Source: Atrichornis clamosus
Taxonomy: Eukaryota; Chordata; Aves; Passeriformes; Menuridae
NCBI GenBank assembly: GCA_013400975.1
Contig: WBMZ01005338.1
Location: 229,568-293,567 of the forward strand
Direction: 5' to 3'
Length of the DNA: 64,000 bases
The notes under the pieces are model-generated. The model was not told the origin of the DNA, did not search any database, and saw nothing but the letters and a program-made list of their open reading frames with translations. Shown piece after piece: positions 39,001 through 51,900 of the stretch (position 1 is the stretch's first letter; each line of letters opens with the position of its first letter). The position numbers and the translations under genes were made by a program.

Positions 39001-40899
39001 TCTCTTTTAATGATAAACTGAGGACTTAAATGCCACCTTACAATAGAGCAGTAGGGTCAGACTTTGCTCAGGTGTCATGGGGAAGGTTGGAGGGGGCAGC
39101 AGAAGAAGGTGTGTTAATGCATCAGTGTTTTCCATGGGCAGATCTGTGCGCCCCAGGTATATAGGAGGCAGTAATTAAAAATAAAACAATTATCCCCCAT
39201 AATTTGTGAATTGCACTACTCAATACTTCTCTCTTGAGCCAAATAGATCTTACATAAGATATTCACATATTAGGAGCTGAAGCTCTTATTGATCTGCAGC
39301 AATTTTCAGGTACAATTTTTCCTGAGAACATAATAAATGTAAGTAACACCTAATTAATATTTTCAATTCATTTCTATTATCTAGTTTCAAATAAAAAATA
39401 ATTACCACAGAAAGAATTCTGATCTTTTGCTACGCTGACTGAAACCTTATCATCTCAATTTGTTTTCTTCTTAATTTTGCCCATAATTTTTAAAGTAGTG
39501 TTTTATCCCTCAAAATACCTGCTTCCAAATGCACATTAAGACACATATTTTCACATTCTTGCACAGTACCATGTATGGAGTTCTGCAAATAGTTAGTACA
39601 CAGTTCTAAAACTTTCCAGTTCTATTTCTACTCTTTAATGTTTCAGTCATAAAATATATTAATGAAAATCTCTTTTTGAAATATGAGCCACACTTTTTAA
39701 ATGAGCCACAGTTTCTGACAAAATAAAACTGTGATTATTTATTTCACAGAAATAAAGGAATGTTTCAGTAACATTATCCCCAATACCACTATTCGTGCTT
39801 AGTTTCCTCATTAAGTAAGGGCATCCTGGAAACAAAGAACTTCTTGAAGCCATTATCATTTATTACTCAAACTTTCCTCTGACTCTCTCTCTCTCACACA
39901 AACACTGAAATTGCTGCCTGCAATTGTCTAACCTACAAAGCCAAATCAGACAGAACCTGGCAACATCCTTGCTTTCTATTGTCAATTGGAGCCTTAGATC
40001 TCAAATGCAAGAAGAGCCACCTAATATTTTTTTATTTGCAGGAGAGTTGCTTTGTAGCTTAATTAAAGCACTGCCTGACAGTTCAGAAGATGGGAATTTG
40101 CTTCTCCTGCAAGGTTTGACAACATCCTCAGCTAAAATGTGATAATGCACATTATGCAAGAAGTAGTGAAACATGACATTAAACCTTAGCCTCCAGTTTT
40201 TAAAAAAATCAGCTTTAATAGTTTTATCTTTCATTTCTTTCCACTAATTTATTAAATAGAAATACGTGACTGCCTGCTTAGCAAGTATATGTATCTAGGA
40301 TCATTTAATTGACATTTTAATATACTTTAAAAGAATGCCCACAGTGAACTTTATAACTATCATCAAACACCAAAAAGTTATTTTCATATAGCAATCTACT
40401 GTACTTTAGACATATTTTACACATTTACAATTAAATATCAACTGTAGTACAAGGGGCTCAGGAATTTTTTCAGCAGTTCTTTGTGTGAGTTTTTGTTTGT
40501 TTGTGACAGCAAGACCCACCTACCTCTGAAAGCTGTTTTGTGTCTTCGCCAGATTAAGCAACACAGTGTGTTTCACATGGATGCCTCTGCACCCTTCAGT
40601 GTAATACAGCTAAATCAGTGCTTTTTTCCCTCTGGCATGTGTGACAGAAATAAATATGAACTCCCATTCACCTCAGTTTACATGAAATGAGAAGAGACAA
40701 TCTTCACTAGTTTCCACAGGAAAAACATGTGTGTCTGAAGTTTTTGTCCTTTCAGGTGTGGATAAGAATATCTTAAGGATACACTTTGGCAGCTTCCAAT
40801 TGACTTAAAAGGATGAGATGAAGCAACTATCCTACAGAACACACAATTAATTATGTTCCTTTCATTTTAGCTAGCTGACACCCTGGAACATTGGGAGGG
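36007..40899. other. AT-rich noncoding stretch, no gene seen
   Basis: Nearly five kilobases without a recognised gene or mobile element. It includes a GTTTGGGTTT-rich tract at about 37221-37290 and a short (CT)n/(CA)n tract at 39883-39905. Open frames of up to 105 codons (plus 37924-38241) are unrecognised and AT-rich. Confidence 0.55.
39883..39905 (+). repeat. Short (CT)n then (CA)n tract
   Basis: About six CT units followed by a few CA units. Confidence 0.8.
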
Positions 40900-40937
40900 A
40901 AAAAAGAAAAAAAAAAAAAAAAGGAAAAAAATAAAAA
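40900..40937 (+). repeat. Interrupted poly(A) tract
   Basis: A-runs of 5, about 16, and 7, broken by single G, GG and T. No retroposed body is visible upstream. Confidence 0.9.
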
Positions 40938-40999
40938 GGGAAAGTTGTTTTCCTGTTATATCTGTTCTCAAAGCAGTTTTGATATATTATCTATTTAGG

Positions 41000-41570
41000 T
41001 TTTCCAAATTCCAAATTGAGGGATGACTTGTGAAACTCCAGTAAGCACAAGGAACACTGTTCTCTTTTCCAGAAACAACAAATGGAAAAAATGCTGCAGC
41101 CAAGTCCCCTGGGGTACTTGCCAGTCCTGTAACTCAGAGACCCACAGGAACAGACCTGTGGTTCTTGTCAAGCCTCAACAGTCATCTCGATAGTTATCTC
41201 AGGGCCATATCAAGTGCAAAAACACCTGGCAAACTCCAGTGAAGTGTGAAAGGCAGAAATATCACCGAGACTGCATTTTCTCATCCCTCTAATACTGCCT
41301 GGCAGAGCACAGACATCGTGAATGAGGTTTTGACTCTTCTCATTCCAGTCCCTTCTACAAGAAAATAATTGGCAGCAAGTTGTCAGCTCCCTGTGCACCG
41401 CAATTCCAGCCAGGCCGAGGCTGTCGGTACAAGAAGGTAAAGAGTCCATCACCTCCTTTATGCTCCAGCTCTTCACAGCTTGATGAGCACCAGGAATTTG
41501 CCTTGCTTTAAATGCCAGGCAGCACACAGGCACACACAGCTGCCACTGGAGATACACATTTAAACACTAC
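41000..41570. other. Mildly GC-rich segment, unrecognised
   Basis: GC content is somewhat above that of the flanks. A 115-codon minus-strand frame (41210-41557) covers the right half, with cysteine- and tryptophan-containing stretches but no motif I recognise and no clear splice sites at its ends. It could be chance, an old exon or repeat debris. Confidence 0.25.
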
Positions 41571-42728
41571 TAGGTTTTCTGAAAGAAAGTTTTCTTTTCT
41601 TAACATGCATGGATGGAGAAAGAGGCCAGATTTAATGTGAGATTAAATTATAATAAATTTCCCATAATTGTTTTTTTAATGAAATATTTTGTTTATCAGG
41701 AAAACAACTAAGGATAAAAATCATAATTAATCTCCCTCCCCTGCTGCATGCAATCTCTTGGTAGAAAAGCATTCAATGAAAATGAAAATGAGCGATGGAA
41801 GCTGCTTAACACTGCTGAAGACAGGCTTTCTTGTTTCTTTTTTTTCAGTAAAAGCTGTCAAAAATCCACATCCTCTGATGTACTTGCATTTAGCATAGGG
41901 ACTTGTCAATTATTGATCACAGAGAGTTCTGTCAGACTGGGATTAATATGTCCTACAATTCCCAAGAGGGTAATTCATCATAACACAATATAGTGTGTGA
42001 ATAATGGACATCCACGAAAGGCTCAGCTGACATGATGGGAGTGAATGATAGGTGAATTGAGGTCATGGGCTTGATGTGAAGACATGGGACAATGTACACC
42101 CAGGCTGTCAGTCCAGGCATTAAAAAGGAGAAAGTACATGAATATGAAATAGCAAACAAACAGATTGGCTTTTGTTTCCTTGTTCCTACCACCTCAAAGA
42201 AAAGAGATGCTGGGGCTAATGAACACATCCATGCTGTGAGCCAGTGGCTCTGCAGTGGCTGTTACAGCTCCAACTCAAAGAGAAATATCCTGTAAAATTT
42301 TCAGTTATGGATTAATAAGGCCAAGTGTGAGGTTTTCTTTTGCTAGTAATAATGTGGTTTATTTCTGAGTTTTTCCACTTACAATGTATTTACGAGAACT
42401 ATGTTTCAGTAAAAGAACATCTTAAATCAAAACAAATTTACATTCCATATACTTTGATTTATTACTTGTTTTACTACCACAAACCTGTAAATCTAGAAAT
42501 ACCATTGACCCTAAACTATTTCTCAAGAAAGACTAAGAAAATACTTCGCACCTCTCAAAGAAACAGAAGTGAAATGAAAATTTTGTCTGAGTTCAACCAA
42601 GGTGACAAAATTCTTGGTGTTCCAGTGAGAACACCAGTTCAGTGAGAAGGACATTTTACAAAAGAGGTCACTTCACACAGGAAGACAATTAATATTATTT
42701 CACTTGGAACTGCAATACACTGATGGTG

Positions 42729-42747
42729 CACTACTACTACTACTACT
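42729..42747 (+). repeat. (ACT)6 microsatellite
   Basis: Six uninterrupted ACT units. Confidence 0.95.
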
Positions 42748-42972
42748 GTTATACACTACATTCAGTGCTCTCCTCCTCCCTTTCAAGTGCTTTTGTCCAA
42801 AAAAAATCTTTATTTAGCTTGCGCTTTCCCACAAACAAAAACAGGAAAAAAGAAAACACTGCAAACACTATGTACAAGTGTTTGCAGCATCATCTGTTAT
42901 CTTGTCCCTCCCATCTCACTTCATCCACTTATGCATTTCACTGATTTAATCTTTGGCATTAATAACACATTT

Positions 42973-43496
42973 CATAGAATCACAGAATGGTTTGGATTGG
43001 CAGAGGACTTAGAGATCATCCAGTCCCAACCCCGCTGCCATGGGCACGGACACCTTCCACTAGACCAGCTCGCTCAGGGCCCCATCCAACCTGGCCTTGA
43101 ACACTTCCCGAGACTGGGCATTCATAGCTTCTCTGGGCAACCTGTTCCAGTGCCTCGTCACTCTCACAGTAAAGAATTTCTTTCTAATATCTAATCTAAA
43201 CCTACTCTTTTTCAGTTTGAAGCCATTCCTTGTTGTCCTATCACTACATGCCCTTGGAAAAAGTCCCTCTTCAGCTTTGCTGTAGCCCCTTCAGACACTG
43301 CAAGGTGCTCTAAGATCTCCTTGGAGCTTTCTGTTCTCCAGGCTGAACAGGTCCAACTCTTTCAACCTTTTCTCATATGAGAGGTGTTCCAGCCCTCTGA
43401 TCACCTTCATGGCCTCCTCTGGACTCATTCTAGCAGGTCTGTGTCCTTCTTATGTTGAGGGCCCCAGAGATGGATGCAGTACTCCGGGTGGGGTCA
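42973..43496 (-). mobile_element. CR1 LINE, 5'-truncated copy
   Basis: This is the longest CR1 copy here, about 520 bp. On the plus strand it begins with the inverted tail ATAGAATCACAGAATGG and continues with 'tggcagaggacttagagatc', 'ccatgggcacggacacct', 'ggccttgaacacttcc', 'gggcaacctgttccagtg', the Lys/Pro-rich middle block, and 'gccccagagatggatgcagt', which is the family order on the minus strand. It ends near GGGTGGGGTC, where 5' truncation occurred. It lies in one piece with few gaps, so it is younger than the other CR1 relics except perhaps the one at 18593. The 135-codon plus-strand open frame at 42787-43194 is antisense to it and is not a gene. Possible short flanking match CATTT at both sides is too weak to call a target duplication. 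Confidence 0.96.
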
Positions 43497-46400
43497 TTTA
43501 CAGATATAGGAAAAGCACATAAAAAATAACCTTGTGTTAATCTAGTCTAGTCTAGTCTTGAATTGTATTTTCAAAATGCCTTGTTTTTCCTGCTCTTGTG
43601 TAAGTCAGTGGATCAACCAGCTGGGCAGGTGTGACTATGTGTTATCCCTGTCTTCAAAGTTACTGCAAACTAAAAAATAATTCAGTATCAACCAAAGCTG
43701 GTAAAACAGCTTCCAACAGCTAACAGCTTCTGCAGCTAACTTACCTCCAAATATTCCTATATATCAGTCTTATACCAGAGGGCACCTGCTCAATTCACTT
43801 GCCTGAAGATCCCTTTCATCAGTCTGCAGAGCTTCCAGTCCTTCCTAGTTCAGCCTGTGGCAGAGCCCTAGCACTGAAGAACCTGCCCCTTTTCACAGAC
43901 AAACACATTGTTTTCAACTTTTCAATCACTCACAATTCTTAATTTAAGGCATAAGAACTCTAACCTATCCTGAGTAATCAGTAGTCATTAAGCACCATGT
44001 CCACTGTTCAGAAAGTCATATATAAATTATACCTTGACATCTTTTTCTCCACAGGCTGAATTTAGGATTCTAAGTTTCCTCCTTTGACTGCACACTTGAA
44101 AAAACACTAGTTCTCAGAGATCATGAAAAATTCAATAAAGCTTTGCCTTACAGAGAAAAGTAAATTGTTATTGGTCTTTTCACTTTTCTTATTGAATTCA
44201 TATTGTTTATAAGTGCAATTACAGTGGAGTTTTAAAACTTGAGTATGAGTGAATATAATGAATACTTGAATATTTTTACTGAAAGGACAAAGGAACAGCA
44301 TTTTTTGTGTGGTTTATACAGTTATTATTTTGTGGATACCCTTCCTCTCAAAAATGTTTATATTTATCAAGGTATTTAGTTCTTTATCATTATTTCTTTA
44401 TCATTATAGCTGTATTAGCACACAGCATTCTACAGTGGAACAGAGGAAGAACTGTACCTGTAGAGAGAAGTTAGTGCTGAGATCCTGCACCCCCAATGCA
44501 TTGAGAACCTGCCTCAATGTGTTGCGTCTGGACTAGCAACAGATAATGTGAAATTCATGCCTATCAGATGTTACATTAGAGGTACTCCTAAAAACCACTT
44601 TGTCTCCCTTCCCACGTCCTTCTCTACTGTTTGTTAATTTAGCCAATATTATTCTAAAGACTTATATTTACAGAGCTTCAGCTCAGAATATTCATTGCTT
44701 ATGATCAACAGTACTAAAATAACATTAATATTTAGGTTTCCCAGTCAAATATTAAAAATCAGGAGAATACCATAAAAGCATATTTTTCACCATATACCAA
44801 TAAAAGTAGATATTTGTGAAAAAAATACAATGTGTATATAGCTAGTCAAGCAGAAAAAACACTGAAAAATGTACTTTCTCATATAAATTCCCCTTCTTCA
44901 TTACTATATTAAATGCTATTGAACTTTGTGTCATTTTGAAGTTCACTCTCTAGCTTGACAAAGTATTTGATCGAAATAGTTTTAAGTGTCTCTGATCATC
45001 TACATTCTCTCTGCTTGATCATCCAGTTCTCCAAAACCAGAAATGATATCCCAGAATTTTCAGAAACATCAATTAGAAGCCATTTGATTTCACATAAGAA
45101 ACTACCTCAGACAAACTAAGCTAACAACCAAAAGTTTGAACACCAAACTGTGGAACAGATTGCTTAAAAAAGGACAGCACGTTATTTTCTATAGCAGTGG
45201 CAGATTTAATATATTTTTCATTATTTATTTAGTCTATAAAAACAAACTTTATATCATTTTTGAGATATTTCTATTTATCATTTGGTTTTAGTGATGTCAG
45301 AGTGATAAATATTAAAAATATGTATATAGAATATAAAAATTAACATACTTTTATATTATTTTTCAGTTAGTTGTAAAAATCTTTGTTATTAATTGTTTAT
45401 ATATTTGACATTTAAGTGAAACAGCCACCTCCAACTGAATTTCATTTGATGAATAGTGAGTTTACATTCAAGCATTTACATGTACAAGTAGTTGGAGGTT
45501 GGAATCTAAGTCAAGGAAAGACAAAAGAATAATGTATATGCCTGACATAAGATACAATGTTCCTGCAGGAAAAGGAAGAAAGGAAATTTTAAAGCAGATG
45601 AGCTTAAAAAGATTCTTTATAAAAAGGCACGTTTGCAACAGTAACAACTACACAAACAAGTGGAAAAATTCTGTAACTTTACAGGAACTATTTGTTCATA
45701 TTTGTTTGGACTATATGAACTTTGCACTTTTAGGTGAAAAAATTGAAAATGCTGTAACTAGAAGGACCTCTAAAGACCAAAAATACAACAAGCACTATTG
45801 AAAAAAAAAATCCACTCAGATGAGATATTAATAAACTACCATTTGTCCTGGCATTGTATATAACATCACACACAATATAAGTGATGTTAAGGGACCCCTC
45901 AAAATCAAGCAATGCCTGGCTTAAATTTACCTTTCTAGGACTCTCTTTTTCATGTGTGTTGATGTTAACAAGGGGGGCAAGAGAAATATGAAGAAACCTT
46001 AGATTAGAGTATTGGAAGTTTGTTTAAACTTAGCCCCAACCAGATGAAGGTAATGTAAAGCTGTAGCTACTTCTGGTTTAGGGTAGCCTGATGTACTGAC
46101 CTGATCAGGTGTAACAGTTAAGAAATACTCCAGCATGACCATGTAGAATTTATCTAGTATAATAAATCTTTCCTCACCCTTTGTTTCCTGTTAGATTTAC
46201 AGATGGTAACATCAGGCACATTCAAATGTCATCTTTCCCTGCAGTAGTACTTTCTGTTCCAAAAGAGAAAATCTCCAGACTTTTTAACATGGAGACAAAA
46301 ATGCCTTGTCCTGTTTTCCAACTTTGCTCCTGGAAACAACTAAACAACTTCTGTCTAAATGTTCAACCTTACTCTGCTATATGGAAAATGTTCTGAAAAA

Positions 46401-47611
46401 ATTTTTAAAATTTCAGAAAGAAGTAACGAGAACAGATTGATGTCACAAAAATAAGTCAGTACTTTAAAACAGTCACACCTCACTGTAGAAAGACAGCTCT
46501 AGACTTATTGTGAGTTGCTATTTGAATATACAGTTAATTGAGGTTGAAACAGAGGAAAATGTAACAAATATGCATATCTGGTTCTGTCAAGTCAATTTCA
46601 AATTCTTTATAGATGATTTTATTCTCCAAGTAACACTTTTAACACAAACAACTAAGTTCTACGAATTATGGTGTGTTAAAATACTTTCTATTTGAAAAAT
46701 TGCCATTCACAAGGAATTATATCTTTCTCTTAAAGGGAATTCTCTTTTCGTAGTCTGCCTGCCACCTTCTGCCCCCAATCAGGAAAATCGGGTTCTTTTT
46801 CTTCTTTATTTACCCAGATAAATCCCAAGTAGATTTACTATGTTCACAGAAATATTTACATTTCTCCTATAAATATCCTTGTAATAAGATGCTTGCACTG
46901 TTTTAAACACAGATTGATTGCATTGTTAATTACATAATGAAGAAATATTAGTAAGTGGAAATAATGTGGATCTGTACTGACTGGAGTAAAAGTTGGTGTT
47001 GCCTAGAATCCTGTATCTGAGAAGAGTGAACCTCCTGATCCAGAATTTGTATCTGCATCACAGTACGTAATAGTCTTTGAATAGCTTTTTAAATGCATTT
47101 GTATTTTGACATTCACAACTAACTACGATCTAGTTGTGTTCTGTGAAGTAGTATCAAAGTATCTTTTACTCATTTTAAAGAAAGTCAACACAACAATAAT
47201 GTCATTTGGTGCTTCCTCGTTCCTAATACTTAAAAACAATGCCAAATCATTTCAAAGTCACCTTCTCCATGTCGTTTGTGAAATTACATATTTGTCAGCC
47301 TTTCACCATGACCTCCACAACCACATCAGTCCCACTTTTTGCAAGCTGAAAAGTCCAAGCCTATCTCATCTCTTATAAACTCTTTGTCCGAGTTGTAAAG
47401 GCAAGTGTTTTCTACAAATCATTACAAGTCCATCTTCTTAACATGTTGTAAACAGCCACAGAAAATCACTGGAAAACTTTGTCACTCGTAGTCTGCCATC
47501 TCTATATCTGTTAATTTCCTATTTCAAGTCCTTCACTGCTTTGAAATGATGGTATTTTCAGAATATGAAACTATTGAACTGGAAGGGCAGTTATTAACCT
47601 TCTGGAATGGT
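43497..47611. other. AT-rich noncoding stretch, no gene seen
   Basis: Apart from a (TCTAG)n tandem at 43540-43559 nothing could be identified. A very AT-rich sector runs from about 45180 to 45420. The 100-codon plus frame at 45499-45801 is lysine- and asparagine-rich, as expected of chance reading through A-rich DNA. Confidence 0.55.
43540..43559 (+). repeat. (TCTAG)n short tandem repeat
   Basis: Three to four units of TCTAG immediately downstream of the truncated CR1 end. Confidence 0.85.
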
Positions 47612-47705
47612 GACTGGCTCTTGGTGGCCCTGATTGAGCAGAGGGGTTAGACTGGATGACAACCAGAAGTCCCTTCTAACCTCAGTCATTCTATGGTTCC
47701 ATGAT
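47612..47705 (+). mobile_element. CR1 LINE 3' end fragment
   Basis: The 'ggggttagactggatgac' and 'agtcccttctaacctcag' blocks followed by CATTCTATGGTTCCATGAT match the CR1 3' end on the plus strand. Only the last 90 or so bases remain and the terminal repeat has diverged. Confidence 0.88.
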
Positions 47706-48082
47706 GTAGCTTCAGGTTAAGACACTTTGGTTCAGGTATTTATCTTCCTCTAATATTAGCAGTGCAGTCATTGGTGTCTAGACAGCACTTTAACTGAATA
47801 AAGTTGACCACCTAAAAGTGAGAAGAAAGGCTCACTAGGGTGAATTTAGATATCTATAATTGAAGATGGATCTTCCCCAGTGCCAATAATAATTCTATAT
47901 ATAAAGCTAGAGACATAAGCCTACATCACACTGCAAGAACATACATGGATAACTAAAATTCCATCTATATTACATATGTAGATCCCTAGTTTTTTTCTTG
48001 AAAGGGATGAATGTCAAGTGACAAAGATGCCTGCTATGAAGTTAGAATTAATAAGAACATGAATTGTGGCAGGGAGGTTTCA

Positions 48083-48112
48083 GTTTGGTTTGGTTTGGAT
48101 TGGATTTTTAAA
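48083..48112 (+). repeat. (TTTGG)n-like tract
   Basis: Four to five units of TTTGG/ATTGG in tandem. Confidence 0.8.
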
Positions 48113-48837
48113 CATTACAGGTCTAAGGGAGAATTACAATATTTTTGTCTTCTTTTGTGAATTGTCTGTATTTTGAGAGATTTGGGTTCTTCTGACAGTT
48201 TAACTTTGATTCTGTCTTTTCTGCCTTTTGAGACTAAGAGGTAATATTGATCTGAGCCTTCAGAATTTACTTTCCCTAACAATGTTTGATATTAGTCATT
48301 AAGATGAGACCATTTGTCACTTTCTTTCACTAAAGTAAGTCATCCTCGGAACATTTCCTTTGTTGTTTTTAAGGTCTAAAAGAACTATTGATTTATTGTC
48401 AACACATTGTGTCTTCTCTGTTAATGGAATCTATAGACTCATCCTTCCTCATTCTTGTCTTTATCTGCCATCTAAGAAAGTTACAGTCTACCTTGTGCTC
48501 AATTCTGAAAGGCAAGGGGCTGGTGTGATAACAATGACATTTAAATGTTTTCTTACACCTCTCTATGTGTTTTGACATATTTTCCCTCATGCTGGATAAT
48601 GGTTCCTTTTCAGGAGTTAGAAGAATTTCTTCTGAAGATGTTATTTTATTTGTTTGAATATAACAATCTTTTTGGTAAGCAGAGAGGCACATCACACTCA
48701 GCCAATTTCAGACTGATTTCAGGAATCACAAAATAACAGTGCTCACTCCAAGCAGGATCCCTTCCGAGTTAGATCAGGTGGTTTGGGCATATATCCAGTT
48801 GCTTTTTGATTTATCTCCAGGATGGAGAGTCTAAAAT

Positions 48838-48961
48838 ATGTCTGGGCAACCTGTTCCAGTTTTGACTGTCTTCACCTTAAAATTATTTTTCCTAATATCT
48901 AATCATAGTTTCTCATAGTGGGAATTTTATTCATTGTTCCTTGTCCCTTTTCCTGTGAAAA
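48838..48961 (-). mobile_element. Old CR1 LINE fragment
   Basis: The order 'ctgggcaacctgttccag', then an 'aaaattatttttcctaatatctaa' block, then 'tgttccttgtcccttt' matches the inner 3' region of CR1 on the minus strand, comparable to 43136-43260 in this window. Both ends are missing, including the terminal repeat, so it is an old, eroded copy. Confidence 0.8.
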
Positions 48962-51900
48962 TTTTTGAATACTGAAAATGAAAGAATTTGCATTTCAATA
49001 AACACCATGAATTTGTTTAAAATTCAAATTAAGTAAAAAGCCTCAAGGAAACCAAGATTGCCACTTTGTTTGAAAATACCTTCTATAGTACCTTCCATAG
49101 CACTGTTTTAGGATATCACTTTCTTCTTACCTTCATTCTCAAAATATCCCATTTCATTGAATTAAGATAATTTTATTCTAGACCATTTAAGGAGACAATT
49201 TAATTACATATGATATTAAAAAACTAACACTGTAGAAGGAGCAAATGCAGATTTACTAGTAAGTTTCAATAATGACAACACATTCCTCTTAAAAATTTCA
49301 ACAAAATTAAGATAAGTTTGATACACGAAAATTTGAATAATCAAAAGAAAAATGGGAAGTTTTCAGATATAAATTTTCAGACTGTGTCTGTGACCATCTC
49401 TCCATTGTAGGAAGAGATATGTGACAGCTGTTTATCCCAATTAAAATTTTATGGACAAATTCCTTGAATTTTCTGTAAAATTTGCATTTGTAATTTATTT
49501 GAGGTAATTTTATCAATTAATTTCAAAATAATAATGAATAAACCCATGTAGCTTGCATAGCTGCGTACTTTATTAGCACTTTGGATCCAGCTACACACCA
49601 AAGGGAAACAGGCACTATAGCATTTAAAAAAATACACCTTTTAACAAGCTTATTTCTTGCAAAGCAAGGATTTTTAAAGAGGAATGAAGAAATCTTCCTG
49701 GCAAATGTTATTCTGGGTATGTATCTCTTCTGAATTAACAGAAATGTTCTGTTAAGTAATACAGTAAATGGTGATATATCAATATATATCAAAGTAAAAT
49801 ACTAAGCAGTAAAAAGTACTTATATTATCTTTCAGGTACAAGGCTGGGGTTTTTGTATGAGATTAGACAAATCCTACTAGCAATGACACCTAAATATTTC
49901 TTTGCAATGTTAAAAAATGAATGCAATTGTTGTTCTTGTCTTACAGATAGGTTTCTTGCAAAGCCCTAAGAAATGCAGGTCAGGAGTAGAACTGGGGCAA
50001 AACTGCTCTCTTGATGCATCCAAACTTTGTGGCATTTCAAAAGACAAACACTTTCCCCTACGGTTTCATCAGTCCTCACTTCTGTGTCCCAAGGCTTGCA
50101 TTTACCTAAGATTCTGAAAATATAGTAGTCTGAAAAATGTTTTCTGGGAGGTGGGATAATATCATGCTATGAGGAAACAGGGATTCAACAGCTCAATTCC
50201 CCATCCTGCATGAGAGTTCAAGCATTTTACTCTCAATTCATAAGAGGACTGGTAGTGAGGCAGTAAAAGAAGCAAATGCTTCTACTAAAGGTGACTTATT
50301 ACATAACTAACCATGACAGGATTCACATTCTAAATCATTACATTAAAACACCTTATTAAAAGAAAAACCTCTAGAAAATAAATGAGGAAATTAAAAATTC
50401 CAAACCATATTTCATACTGTGAAAACAGGAACTCACCAGATGCATATTTTATGAATATAGCAATAAAAGTACAGCCAGTTTTCCATATTCATGAAAAGTG
50501 TTGCTGAAAATATTCATCGCATTCATCTCCAGGAAAATGTAAATTATCTGTATCACATTGTGCAACTTCTATAAAGGGAGAAAAGTAAAGGTTTTTCTTT
50601 ACATGACAGTTTTCTCATCTATTTGTCTTATCTGGGCAATCCAGCTTTTTCCTCTTCATCTGACTGTATTAGGCTCTTTCACCCTTCCAGTCTGTTCTCA
50701 GCTTTGTGCATGCAACTATTGACTGGCAGCAGTAGCCTTTCAAAAAGAGTCTGTGAAGTTGTTTGAAATATTTAATGACAGTAAACTGCTCATAAGTAAG
50801 TTTTACCTAATAATTGACCTCAACAGTGCAGTTTTTTTTACTTTGCCTTGGGACTTCTAGCTGTCCAGGACATTCAATGATTGCCTCTAATCAGTGTTTC
50901 ACCATTAATGTATTAAAGTATTTGACACTTTAAAGGGAAAGTGGTTGAAGAAAATGCTGCTTTTTATGTGTCATCTCTCACAGCCACACAGGGCACCTCC
51001 AGTTTGTGGTTGTTCAGCACGTGAGCAGCCATTATATGCATGCAGGGAGACAAAGGCATCACTCTCAGTAGGCGAATCCCCATTTCTGGATGCTGCTTGC
51101 AGGCTGGATTGACACAATGGCCTCCTAATGCCAGGCAATGCCACTCAAGTGCATGACGAGAGACATTTCTATGAATCTGCTCTCTCTGTGGATTTCAAGT
51201 CCTTCTTCTTTACCAGATGAACCCTGAGGTCCCTTTCCAACCTGGTATACTATGATTCTTTTGAACCATCAAGCATGATAAGAAGTAATTTCCAAAGTAA
51301 GGTATTACTTTGGGGAAATGTCTGCTTTTAGGGAGACCTGTCCATTTTATAGCAGATTGCATAGATATGTTCAAGTCTTCTGAGAATGTAGTCATCTGAA
51401 TATACCATAAATGCCTATGAGCTTTCCTCTGAAAAAAACTGGTATCAATCACAGTCAGAGACAGGATCCTACAGAGAACAACCACTGGCCTCACTCAAGA
51501 TTGGCAACTGCTGCATTATGGTTCAGACATGTCTTAGCCTGGCACTCAGAGATCTCCCCTAGAGCTCCCATATTAAGACAGATGTCCCAATTCATCATAG
51601 CAAAGGAATATTCCTTTCCTTGATGAACAACTAAATGTTGACTTGCCCTTAAGAGTTGCACGTGTTGTCAGTGAAATCTTACTCCTACTACTCAGTTTGC
51701 TTATCCCAAAAAGACTGGTACTGTCTTTTGTTGCTTTGTTTTATTTTCATGTACCTCTTAACAGGCAGCGCTGCTGCTGAAGCTGCTAGTCAGAACTCTA
51801 TTTAACTGTGCTTCTCTGTTCCTCACTTGATTCACAATAATAACATGCAAAATGGAAATACCAAAGCACAGGCCAGAACTCCTGTAAGCCTGTCAGATGT

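Noticed and set aside
42787..43194. 135-codon plus-strand open frame
   Set aside because: Most of it lies antisense within the minus-strand CR1 copy.
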